A stretch of 35,063 bases of DNA from Alphaproteobacteria bacterium (GTDB taxonomy: Bacteria; Pseudomonadota; Alphaproteobacteria; UBA11136). Where the stretch lies: contig JADHSZ010000001.1 in assembly GCA_016776635.1 (NCBI GenBank), forward strand, positions 1 through 35,063, written 5' to 3'. Within the stretch, counting starts at the first letter, position 1, and every line of letters begins with the position of its first letter. This document shows positions 1 to 9,004 of the stretch, piece by piece. The position numbers were made by a program, and so were the translations under genes. The notes beneath the pieces are model-generated. The model had not been told where the DNA came from, searched no databases, and saw only the letters and a program-made list of their open reading frames with translations.

Positions 1-49
1 CCAGATTGGGCCAGGTTTCGTATCGCATCATGGGGTCGGGTGCGGCCAT
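1..49 (-). CDS. 5' end of an unidentified minus-strand gene (partial)
   Basis: Only the first 16 codons are inside the window: an ATG at 47-49 on the minus strand reading MAAPDPMMRYETWPNL. It is preceded by a reasonable Shine-Dalgarno (GAAGGTAAC just before the ATG) and runs open to the window edge. It is divergent from pepF, so 50-128 must hold both promoters. The WPNL start resembles the N-termini of some AMP-binding acyl-CoA ligases, but 16 residues are too few to assign a family. Confidence 0.45.
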   Translation of the reverse strand, partial: MAAPDPMMRYETWPNL

Positions 50-128
50 GTTACCTTCATGGAAGTTCTATCAAGAGACCGCCAATCGAGACCCATAACG
101 GGCCGTATTGCAAGGGATGAATGAATTT

Positions 129-1916
129 ATGAGCGCGCAACTGAAAGACTTGCCCGAATGGAACCTGGGCGATCTCTATCCCGGCCCTGAGTCGCCTGAG
201 CTGGAGGCCGATTTCAAGGCCGCCGAGGCGGAGGCCCTGTCATTCGCCGAAACCTATCGGGGAAAGCTCGAAAGTCTCGACGGTGCGGGCTTGGGCGAAG
301 CCATTGCCCAGTACGAAGCTTTGGGCGAGACCCTTGGCCGCATCATGAGCTATGCCCAGTTGGTTTTTGCCGGCGATCAGAGCGATCCCGAAGTCGCCCG
401 CTTCTACCAGACCGCCCAGGAACGCATCACCGATATCTCCATCCATCTCCTCTTCTTCGCCCTGGAACTCAATCGCCTCGATGACGAAACGCTTGCCGAA
501 AAACTGAAAGACCCCGCCACCGCCCATTACGCCCCCTGGCTGCGCGACATCCGCGTGCTGCGCCCACACCAGCTTTCCGACGATCTCGAAGCCCTGCTCC
601 ACGAGAAACATGTGGCGGGATCGGCCGCCTGGACCCGCCTCTTCGAGGAAACCATGACCGGCCTGCGCTTTCCCTTCAAAGATGGGTCCGGCGACACCAA
701 AGACCTCACCGAGGCCGAGATTCTCAACCTCATGAGTGATCCCGACGGGCCCACCCGCAAACAGGCCGCCGAGAGTCTAGGCGACGTACTGGACCGCAAT
801 ATCCGTCTCTTCGCGCTGATCACCAATACCCTGGCCAAGGACAAGGAGGTGGAGGACAAGTGGCGGCAGTACGAAAAACCCGTCTCCCAGCGCAACCGCG
901 CCAACCATGTGGAGGACGAGGTGGTGGACGCCCTGGCCGATTCCGTGGCCCGCGCCTATCCCTCCATCTCCCACCGCTATTACACCATGAAGGCGCGCTG
1001 GTTCGGCGTCGACAAGCTCGATTACTGGGACCGCAATGCGCCCCTGCCGGAAGAAGACGACCGCCTCATTCCCTGGGACGAGGCCAAGATCACAGTGCTG
1101 GACGCCTATGGCGCGTTTTCAGGCGAAATGGCCGATCTCGGTGCCCGGTTCTTCGATAAACCCTGGATTGACGCGCCGCCGCGCGCGGGCAAGGCCTCGG
1201 GCGCTTTCTCCCATCCCACGGTGCCCTCGGCCCATCCCTATATCCTGCTCAACTACCAGGGCCGCATCCGCGATGTGATGGTGCTGGCCCATGAACTGGG
1301 CCACGGCGTGCATCAGATTCTGGCCGCGCCGCAAGGCACGCTGATGTCGGAAACGCCTTTGACCCTGGCTGAGACCGCCAGCGTCTTCGGCGAAATGCTG
1401 GTATTCCGCGCGGTGCTGGAAAAACAGCCGGACCCCGCCCGGCGCAAGGGCATGCTGGCGGCCAAGGTGGAGGACATGCTCAATACGGTGGTGCGCCAGA
1501 TTGCCATGTACCGCTTCGAGGAAATAGTTCATAACGAGCGCCGTGGCGGCGAACTCACCGCCGAGCGGCTGGGCGAAATCTGGACCGACGTCCAGACCCA
1601 GGCGCTGGGCCCCGCCTTTCGCCTGGGCGGTAATTTCCGCCATTTCTGGGCCTATATCCCCCATTTCATCCATACGCCTTTCTACGTCTATGCCTATGCT
1701 TTCGGCGATTGTCTGGTGAACTCCCTCTATGCCGCCTACCAGGACAGCGATGCCGGATTCGCCGAGAAATATCTCCAGATGCTGCGCGCCGGCGGCACGC
1801 TTCGTCATAAGGAGCTTTTGGCCCCCTTCGGCCTTAACGCCGCCGATCCCGCCTTCTGGGACAAGGGCCTGGGCGTGCTCTCGGGCTTCATCGACGAGCT
1901 GGAAGCCATGGGGTGA
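129..1916 (+). CDS. pepF: Oligoendopeptidase F, M3 family zinc metallopeptidase
   Basis: Cytoplasmic zinc peptidase expected to cut short peptides, for example those released by proteasome-like proteases or signal-peptide turnover. The M3 zinc-binding motif HELGHGVH is in the C-terminal third, with the second glutamate helix (SETPLTLAETASVFGE) about 25 residues later. Length near 595 residues is normal for the family. The frame opens at a TTG (108) with ATGs at 117 and 129. I prefer 129 because the AAGGG at 112-116 would abut the 117 codon but lies 12 nt from 129, and the protein then begins MSAQLKDLPEW as family members do. The last 27 codons occur again, diverged, at 6495-6589, so this end of the gene has taken part in a duplication or recombination. 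A palindrome (ACCCTTAGTAAGGGT, 1930-1944) follows the stop but has no U-tract. Confidence 0.93.
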   Translation: MSAQLKDLPEWNLGDLYPGPESPELEADFKAAEAEALSFAETYRGKLESLDGAGLGEAIAQYEALGETLGRIMSYAQLVFAGDQSDPEVARFYQTAQERITDISIHLLFFALELNRLDDETLAEKLKDPATAHYAPWLRDIRVLRPHQLSDDLEALLHEKHVAGSAAWTRLFEETMTGLRFPFKDGSGDTKDLTEAEILNLMSDPDGPTRKQAAESLGDVLDRNIRLFALITNTLAKDKEVEDKWRQYEKPVSQRNRANHVEDEVVDALADSVARAYPSISHRYYTMKARWFGVDKLDYWDRNAPLPEEDDRLIPWDEAKITVLDAYGAFSGEMADLGARFFDKPWIDAPPRAGKASGAFSHPTVPSAHPYILLNYQGRIRDVMVLAHELGHGVHQILAAPQGTLMSETPLTLAETASVFGEMLVFRAVLEKQPDPARRKGMLAAKVEDMLNTVVRQIAMYRFEEIVHNERRGGELTAERLGEIWTDVQTQALGPAFRLGGNFRHFWAYIPHFIHTPFYVYAYAFGDCLVNSLYAAYQDSDAGFAEKYLQMLRAGGTLRHKELLAPFGLNAADPAFWDKGLGVLSGFIDELEAMG

Positions 1917-2053
1917 GGGACAAGGGCCGACCCTTAGTAAGGGTAGATACCAAGATAAGATTTGCAAGTTAAGGTATAGAAAACCCAGGCTTTTTGGAAA
2001 ATTACACCAGAAAAACTCAAGATTCATTTACCTATTCTCAATATTCACCTACC

Positions 2054-2066
2054 TATCCTGAGGATA
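2054..2066. promoter_or_regulatory. Perfect 13-bp palindrome upstream of the kinase gene
   Basis: TATCCTGAGGATA is a perfect 6+1+6 palindrome inside an AT-rich gap (1950-2110) unlike its GC-rich surroundings. It lies about 50 bp upstream of the kinase ATG. A second, imperfect palindrome (TCCAGAAATTTATTTCAGGA, 2084-2103) follows. Either could be an operator; I see no confident -35/-10 pair. Confidence 0.25.
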
Positions 2067-2114
2067 TTAGGTCTTAAAACAACTCCAGAAATTTATTTCA
2101 GGACCGGGTAGGGA

Positions 2115-5100
2115 ATGATTTTACGGGATGAAACGGCTCTCGAGGAGCTGTTAGAGCGCGGCCCTGCGGTAACCTATACCTGCCAGGTGGTGGCGCCCTA
2201 TGCGGCGACGTTTATCTCCGCGAATGTGGAGGCGCAGACTGGCTATCCGGCGGAGGATTTTACGGCGGATTCCGGCTTCTGGACCGGCCACATCCATCCC
2301 GACGACCAACAGCGCGTCTCAACGGGCCTGGAGGCCCTGTTGGATGGCGATCATCACATCCACGAGTACCGCTTCCGTCACAGGGATGGACAGTACCTGT
2401 GGATGCGCGACGAACTGAACCTTTTGCGGGACGCCAAAGGCGAACCGGAAAAGATTGTTGGTTTCTGGATCGACATCACAAAACAAAAGGACGCTCAGGA
2501 AGAATTACGCCAGGCCCACGATGATCTGGAAAAACGGGTTGAGGAACGCACGAAGACACTGCAGGAAAGCGAAGAACGGTTCCGAATCCTCGTTCAGGGG
2601 CAGTCAGACCTGATCTGCCGAAACGACATCGAAGGAAACCTGAGTTTTGTGAATGAAGCCTATTGCCAGTATTTCGGAGAGTCGGCGGAGGAACTTGTCG
2701 GTTCGAATTTTTTACATCTCCTGCCCGAGAAATTCCACGCTCAGGCCCTGGAACATTTGGCGTCTCTGAGCCCGGACTCACCCAGCGCGACCCACGAACA
2801 CGAAGTGCTGACGCCGTCCGGTGAACGGCGATGGCAGCAATGGACCAACACGGCGAGCTTTGACCGTGACGGTCGCGCGACCGAGGTGGTGGCGGTGGGG
2901 CGCGACATTACCGAGCGCAAACGTGCCGAAGACTTCAGCACCCGCATGGGGCGCATTCTCGAAAATTCCTTCAATGAAATTTTCTTCTTCGACGCCGAGA
3001 CTCTGTGCTTCACCCAGGTCAACCGGGGGGCGCGGGAAAATCTTGGCTATTCCCCGGAAGAATTCGCGCTTTTGACGCCGGTTGATATCAAGCCCCAATT
3101 CACGGCCGAGGCCTTTGCCGAACTGCTCGTCCCCCTGCGCAGCGGGAAAGAGCGGCTCCTCAGATTCGAGACCGTTCACCGGCGCAAGGACGGCTCCACC
3201 TATGACGTCAGCGTCAAGCTGCAGCTTTCCTCCGAGGAAAGCCCGCCCATCTTTGTGGCCATCATCGAGGACATCACCGAGCGCAAACAGGCCGAAGAGG
3301 CCCTGCGTGAAAGCGAGAAGCGGTTTCAGGAAATGGCCCATAACGTGCCGGGCATTGTCTATCAGTTCATGATGGACCCCTCAGAAAAACCTTCTTTTCC
3401 CTATGTCGGCCCCACCATCCAGAACTATTTTGGTCTTGAAGCGCGGGATGTTATGTCCGACCCCACGCTATGGATCGACTTGATACATCCCGATGACCGG
3501 GAGGACTTTGACCTTTCCGTGGAAACATCATGGAAGAACCTCTCTTCCTGGCTCTGGGAGGGGCGCTTCCTCTTGCCCTCAGGCAGGATTGTCTGGATTC
3601 AGGGCAATTCAAAACCCAGGCGACTTGAGGACGGCTCCGTCCTCTGGAACGGCATCGTAACCGACATCACCAGGCGCAAGCGTGCAGAGGAAGAGATTGT
3701 CGGCCGCAATCGGGTGCTTGAGGATTTAGTCTCCGGCAAGCCTCTCAAGGAGGTTCTTCAACGAATCGTCAACACGGCCGAACGCCTGAACCCCGAAAAC
3801 GCCTATTCCATTCTGCTTGTCACCGAAGATGGAAAACATCTAATCCACGGCGCGGCGGGGACCATTTCGAAGGACTATCAGGAAGCCATCGAGGGCATGC
3901 CCATCGGCCTTGGGGAGGGCTCCTGCGGCCATGTGGCAATGACCGGCCAGCCGGTCATTGCAGAAGACGTGCAGACTCACCCCTATTGGGAAAATTATAA
4001 GGGCTTCGCCGCCGAGGCCGGTTTCAGAGCCTGTTGGTCAATACCGCTCATGTCAACCGAGGGCGAGGTTCTGGGCACCTTCGCCACATATTCAAAACCT
4101 CCGGGTTTGCCCTCGGAGAATGTCATGGCAAACAACAGGGTTTCGGCTGCTCACGCCGCCATCGCTGTGGAGCGTAAACGTGCCGAAGAGGCCCTGCAAC
4201 GAAGCGAAAACCAGCTCAAGGATATTTTAGATCACTCCCCCGCCGTCGTTTACATCAAGGATACGGAGGGGTGTTATCTCTTCGTCAATCGCCAGTATGA
4301 GGTGCTTTTCGATCAAACCGATGAGTCCATCAGGGGAAAGACGGATTACGACATCTTTGAAAAACGTTTTGCGGATGTCTTCCGGAAAAACGATCTGGAG
4401 GTCATGAACAAAAAGGCCCCTGTACATATTGAGGAGACTGTCCCCCAGGCCGATGGAATACACACGTACATCACTGTGAAGTTCCCTTTAATAAACTCAA
4501 AGGGAGATATCTACGCCGTATGTGGAATTTCCACGGATATAACCGAGCGCAAACAGAAAGAGCGCGAGCTTGAGGAGAAAACGCAGTTTCTCCTTCAGGC
4601 GGAACAGTTGGGTAAAATTGGACATTGGATAGTTTATGCCAAAACCGGCCAACTCTACTGGTCGGATGAGATCTATCGTATCCATGGCCTGGAGCCCGGA
4701 TGCGAGATCGACGTCGAAGCGGCGATTGGTGCCTACCATCCGGATGACCGCGAAGCAGTAGTCAAGCACGTCCGGCGAGCCATGGAGTAGAAGGAGGATT
4801 ATCAGTTCGAGCTTCGGCTCGTCAGGCCTGACGGGGAGATTCGGAATGTCCGCTCGACGGGGGTCGTTTCGACAAACCCCGACGGTACGGTCGACAAGGT
4901 CTTTGGCGTTTTCCAAGACATCACCGAGCGCAAACGTACGGAAGAAGCCCTGCGTGAAAGCGAACAGCGAATCGCCAGCATTCTTAAACTCGGCCGCGAG
5001 GCCATCCTCTCCATAGACGAAAATGGTTCCATCCGCCTCTTTAACCGGGGGGCGGAAAAAGTCTTCGGCTATGATGCCCGGGAGATGCTGGGCAAACCCC

Positions 5101-6482
5101 TCGACCTTCTCCTTCCCGAACGGTTCCGGGAGGCCCACCACAAACATATCGAAGCATTCATTTTTTCTCCTGAATCCAACCTCCTCATGAGCCGCCGCGG
5201 GGAGATCGTGGGTCTGCGCAAGGACGGCGAGGAGTTTCCCGCCGAGGCCTCCATAGCCAAGCTGGAAACCGGCGGCGAGGTCATCATGACCGTCATACTG
5301 CACGATATCAGCGAGCGCAAAAAGACCGAGGCGCATCTCCACCGGACCCAGAAAATGGAGGCGCTGGGCAACCTCACCGGCGGCGTCGCCCATGAGTTCA
5401 ATAATCTGCTGATGGCTATTCTTGGTAACCTCGAGCTGATGGATGAGGACATGGCGGGCAATGAGAGCGTCCGCAAGAGGCTGGCGCTGGCCATGGAAAG
5501 CACGTTACGGGGAAAGAGCCTGACCCAACAGCTTCTGGCTTATTCACGCACGGGGTCGCTCTACCCCGAACTGATAGACCTCAACGAGGCCGTCTTGCGT
5601 TCCTGCCGGATGTTTAGCCAGGCCCTGGTGGAGAGCATAGAGATCAGGACCAAAATCCCCGACGGGTTGTGGCCGGTGATGATTGACGCCGGCGAGTTGG
5701 AGGGGGTGCTGCTCAACCTCGCCCTTAATGCCCGCGATGCCATGCCCAAGGGCGGCACCGTCACCATCGAAACCGCCAATAAAAAACTGACCAAAAAGGC
5801 GGCGGCAACGCTGCCCGACCTGATACCCGGTGACTATGTGACCATATCGGTGACCGATACCGGCTGTGGCATCTCTCCCGAGGTGATCGAACATGTGTTC
5901 GATCCCTTCTTCACCACCAAGGAGGTGGGAAAAGGCACCGGGCTTGGCCTCAGCATGGTCTTAGGCTTTGCCAAACAGGCCGGAGGCACCGCCGAGATCA
6001 AGAGCAAGCCCGGCAAAGGCACCACGGTGCGGTTTTACCTGCCACGAGCCAAGGGTAAGATTAAGCCTAAGAAAAAATCGGCCGAAGCGACGCAGGAAAT
6101 TCCTGCCGGCACGGAAACCATCCTTTGTGTGGAGGATGACCCCGTGGTGCTGGTGATCGGCGCCACCATGCTGAAAAGCCTGGGCTATGAGGTTCTGGAG
6201 GCCAGGGACGGGCCCTCGGGCCTGGCCATACTTAAAAAGAAACAGCATATAGACCTGTTGCTCAGCGATGTGGTGATGCCGGGAGGCATGAAGGGGACGG
6301 AACTGGCCAAAAAAGCCGTGGCCCTGCGCCCCCGGATCAAGGTGCTTCTGGCCACTGGCTATAACCCCGAGGAAGTGGAGCAATCCATCAGCGGCGAGAC
6401 GCCGCTGCCGATCATTGAAAAGCCGTTCCGCAAACGTGAACTGGCTTTTAAGGTGCGCGAGATTCTCGACGGCGCCTCCTGA
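2115..6482 (+). pseudogene. Giant PAS/GAF hybrid histidine kinase interrupted by an in-frame TAG
   Basis: Read through, this is a 1455-residue soluble hybrid sensor kinase. There are about seven PAS domains (roughly 1-125, 153-270, 275-393, 400-520, 697-818, 826-935, 940-1068) and a GAF domain (530-690). A HisKA domain follows with the phospho-acceptor in VAHEFNNLLM (H1093), then HATPase_c (N-box LNARDAM, G-boxes DTGCGIS and GKGTGLGLS) and a C-terminal receiver with LLLSDVVMPG (D1385). No membrane segment or signal peptide is visible, so sensing is cytosolic. Codon 892 (4788-4790) is TAG in the middle of the sixth PAS domain. The frame continues without shift, and the residues after it (KEDYQFELRLVRPDG) complete that PAS fold. 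Downstream the first in-frame start codon is ATG 5085, inside PAS7, so a restart would lack the sixth PAS and part of the seventh. The upstream product would be a sensor without a kinase. It may be a recent nonsense allele, a sequencing error or a readthrough gene. The repeated DITERKRAEEALRESE linkers are encoded by near-identical DNA. Confidence 0.85.
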
Positions 6483-6494
6483 GCCGGGCCCAAA

Positions 6495-6589
6495 CATTCG
6501 GGTCGAACGCCGCCGCCGATCCCGCTTTCTGGGACAAGGGCCTGGGCGTGCTCTCGGGCTTCATCAGCGAACTGGAAGGGATGGACTAG
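6495..6589 (+). pseudogene. Diverged duplicate of the pepF 3' end
   Basis: The stretch reads in one frame as FGSNAAADPAFWDKG, then GLGVLSGFISELEGMD and a TAG stop. It matches the C-terminus of pepF (1824-1916; FGLNAADPAFWDKG, then GLGVLSGFIDELEAMG). About 75 bp align closely, with the differences concentrated in the last eight codons plus one extra GCC. There is no start codon or ribosome site, and it begins about 13 nt after the kinase stop codon. It is a gene-end remnant rather than a gene, and together with the true pepF end it forms direct repeats flanking the kinase. Confidence 0.85.
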
Positions 6590-6612
6590 CCGCACGGCTC
6601 ATGACGAACAGC

Positions 6613-6649
6613 AAAAAACCCCGCGAGGTCGGTGCTCACGGGGTTTTTC
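6613..6649. terminator. Bidirectional rho-independent terminator
   Basis: AAAAAACCCCGCGAG and CTCACGGGGTTTTTCG pair around a short loop, giving a GC stem with A/T tracts on both sides. It can end the kinase transcript on the plus strand and the first precursor-peptide gene on the minus strand. It is nearly the same as the hairpin at 6936-6973, so hairpin and peptide gene were duplicated together. Confidence 0.8.
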
Positions 6650-6686
6650 GTTAATTCCTGACGCTGGGTCAGGCGACTTCTGCCGG

Positions 6687-6827
6687 CTATTCAGCCGGGG
6701 AACTGCACATGTAGCATACGACGGTCGCGGGGCACGCCTGTACACCCCCAGTGACCCGGTCCAGGGTCTCGTCGCTGAGTTCTTTAAGGTCTTCGCTCTC
6801 GATTTTCTTAACGTCTGTCTTGGGCAT
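6687..6827 (-). CDS. RiPP-like precursor peptide, copy 1 (46 aa)
   Basis: A small gene with an ATG at 6825-6827 and an upstream GGGAGA ribosome site. The leader starts MPKTDVKKIESEDLKEL and ends SDETLDRVTGG, matching the L-x-D-E-x-L-D-x-V-x-G-G pattern of double-glycine and Nif11-like RiPP leaders. The presumed core is VQACPATVVCYMCSSPAE, with cysteines at 32, 38 and 41. Cutting after GG would release an 18-residue peptide. It is one of three tandem paralogs (see 7014-7151 and 7174-7311), with its own promoter-like box (6849-6875) and terminator (6613-6649). I recognise no named family. A secreted or modified thiol peptide (bacteriocin, metal binder or signal) is plausible; no modification enzyme is adjacent. 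Confidence 0.82.
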   Translation of the reverse strand: MPKTDVKKIESEDLKELSDETLDRVTGGVQACPATVVCYMCSSPAE

Positions 6828-6848
6828 GGGTTTCTCCCTCAACTATGG

Positions 6849-6875
6849 AATCAATATTTAACCGCGCCCATCCTA
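6849..6875 (-). promoter_or_regulatory. Promoter-like box shared by precursor copies 1 and 3
   Basis: A 27-bp box starting 21 bp upstream of the copy 1 start matches the box at 7331-7357 at 21 of 27 positions. On the minus strand it begins TAGGATG, a plausible -10 element, and continues into an AT-containing segment before the ribosome site. A clear -35 is not visible. Conservation outside the coding region argues for function. Confidence 0.5.
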
Positions 6876-6935
6876 CACTAAAACCGTGCGGCGGGGGAGC
6901 CTTATTCACGCGCCACCCGCTCCATGACGACCACC

Positions 6936-6973
6936 AAAAACCCCCGCGAGGGTGATCCCTGCGGGGTTTTTCG
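6936..6973. terminator. Terminator between precursor copies 2 and 1
   Basis: AAAAACCCCCGCGAGGG pairs with CCCTGCGGGGTTTTTCG. The stem is GC-rich with T-tracts on both strands. It ends the copy 3 - copy 2 transcript on the minus strand and insulates copy 1. It is a sibling of 6613-6649. Confidence 0.8.
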
Positions 6974-7013
6974 ATAGTTCCTGACGCAGCGTCAGGTCAT
7001 TCCTGTCGGCTAT

Positions 7014-7151
7014 TTAAGCCGGAGAACTGCAGGCGACGCACCCGCCGGAGAAGGGGCACAGCTGTGTGGTCCCGGTGGTGCGGTCCAGGGCCTCGTCAGT
7101 GAGTTCGGCGATGTCCTCGCTCTCGGGTTTTTTTACATCGGTTTTGGGCAT
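7014..7151 (-). CDS. RiPP-like precursor peptide, copy 2 (45 aa)
   Basis: ATG at 7149-7151 behind a perfect AAAGGAGG. The leader starts MPKTDVKKPESEDIAEL and ends TDEALDRTTGT; the presumed core is TQLCPFSGGCVACSSPA, with cysteines at 32, 38 and 41 as in copy 1. The double glycine of copy 1 is G-T here. The stop codon is TAA, where copies 1 and 3 have an extra Glu and TAG. The gene lies 22 bp after copy 3 and lacks the upstream promoter-like box, so the two are probably co-transcribed. Function is unknown. Confidence 0.82.
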   Translation of the reverse strand: MPKTDVKKPESEDIAELTDEALDRTTGTTQLCPFSGGCVACSSPA

Positions 7152-7173
7152 GGGTGCCTCCTTTTAATCTGGG

Positions 7174-7311
7174 CTATTCAGCCGGGGAATAGCATGGGCC
7201 GCCGCCGCATGCGAAGCACGCCTGCGTGGTCCCGGTGGTGCGGTCCAGGGCCTCGTCGCCGAGTTCGGACAAGTCTTCGCTCTCGGGTTTTTTTACATCG
7301 GTTTTGGGCAT
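7174..7311 (-). CDS. RiPP-like precursor peptide, copy 3 (45 aa)
   Basis: First gene of the minus-strand array: ATG at 7309-7311 behind GGGAGG. The leader starts MPKTDVKKPESEDLSEL and ends GDEALDRTTGT, nearly identical to copy 2. The core is TQACFACGGGPCYSPAE, still with three cysteines but at 32, 35 and 40, a different spacing from copies 1 and 2. The leader DNA is almost unchanged between copies 2 and 3 while the core has been rewritten, which is the usual pattern of RiPP precursor families. No modifying enzyme, protease or exporter is next to it. Confidence 0.82.
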   Translation of the reverse strand: MPKTDVKKPESEDLSELGDEALDRTTGTTQACFACGGGPCYSPAE

Positions 7312-7330
7312 GGGTGCCTCCCGGAATATA

Positions 7331-7357
7331 AATCAACGTTTAGGCGCACTCATCCTA
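7331..7357 (-). promoter_or_regulatory. Promoter-like box upstream of precursor copy 3
   Basis: Second instance of the 27-bp box described at 6849-6875, here 19 bp upstream of the copy 3 start. On the minus strand it contains TAGGAT (7352-7357) as a candidate -10, with CTTGCC about 19 bp further upstream as a weak -35. It would drive copies 3 and 2. Confidence 0.5.
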
Positions 7358-7531
7358 GGCCGAGTCGCCTTTTACGGCAAGGGACGGTCTCCCCGGCGCG
7401 CGCCCTTGACTCCCGCCCCATCCCATGATAGGAATATTTTCTTAGCTCTTTGACAGTGTAAATAATCCAGTGCCGCGTGCTCGCACCTGCACACCCCCAC
7501 GCCCCGCGCAAACCCTGACGTGCGCGGGCGC

Positions 7532-7561
7532 ATGTTAACAAATGATGACAAATGTTAACAT
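7532..7561. promoter_or_regulatory. Paired ATGTTAACA operator-like sites
   Basis: ATGTTAACA occurs at 7532-7540 and 7552-7560, 20 bp apart start to start, about two helical turns. Each site holds the palindrome TGTTAACA, so a dimeric regulator could bind both on one face of the DNA. The pair lies about 290 bp upstream of pntAA and 220 bp upstream of the divergent precursor array, and could serve either. Confidence 0.4.
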
Positions 7562-7848
7562 TTTGCCGCCTGCTGGAGGCAATATGTATTTAAATCAATG
7601 ACTTGGCTATGAATCACCCCCCTCGCGCCTGCCGCCATCCTGTCTCGGCACAGCCCTCGACCTTTGTGCCTTCCGCCCGCGATGATCTCTTTTCATGAAG
7701 GGAGTGCCCCATGAAGAGATTATTTGCCGGAAATGGAAAATACCCTCTTGGCAAATCGGTTCCGGCACGGCATTGTGTGCCGCGATTCCGCCCGGCCATG
7801 CGCCGGGCACGTTATTTTTCACTGGAAACCAGGGGTTTGGGGGGGACA
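7562..7848 (+). other. Non-coding leader of the pnt operon
   Basis: The whole gap between precursor copy 3 and pntAA is 7312-7848 (537 bp) and I see no gene in it. This part holds a hairpin-forming TTGCCGCCTGCTGGAGGCAA (7564-7583). It also holds an imperfect inverted repeat, ATCTCTTTTCATG at 7685-7697 against CATGAAGAGAT at 7710-7720, which overlaps an upstream in-frame ATG (7711). Translation from 7711 would add 46 residues with no counterpart in known transhydrogenases, so I treat the segment as untranslated. No known riboswitch is recognisable. Confidence 0.35.
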
Positions 7849-9003
<1,155 letters not shown>

Positions 9004-9004
9004 G

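Noticed and set aside
4788..4790. TAG recoding (pyrrolysine or reassigned amber)
   Set aside because: TAG ends several core genes in the window, and no pyl genes or recoding element are visible.
4791..5085. Translation restart after the kinase TAG, guided by AAGGAGG at 4791-4797
   Set aside because: No ATG, GTG or TTG follows in frame for 98 codons, so the ribosome-site match is most likely coincidental (it encodes KED).
6600..7360. CRISPR array suggested by regularly repeated units
   Set aside because: The repeated units are about 140-bp genes with leaders and terminators, not short direct repeats with unique spacers.
7711..7848. 46-residue N-terminal extension of PntAA
   Set aside because: Unlike any known PntAA. 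Start at 7849 gives the exact 384-residue length of the split-subunit type.
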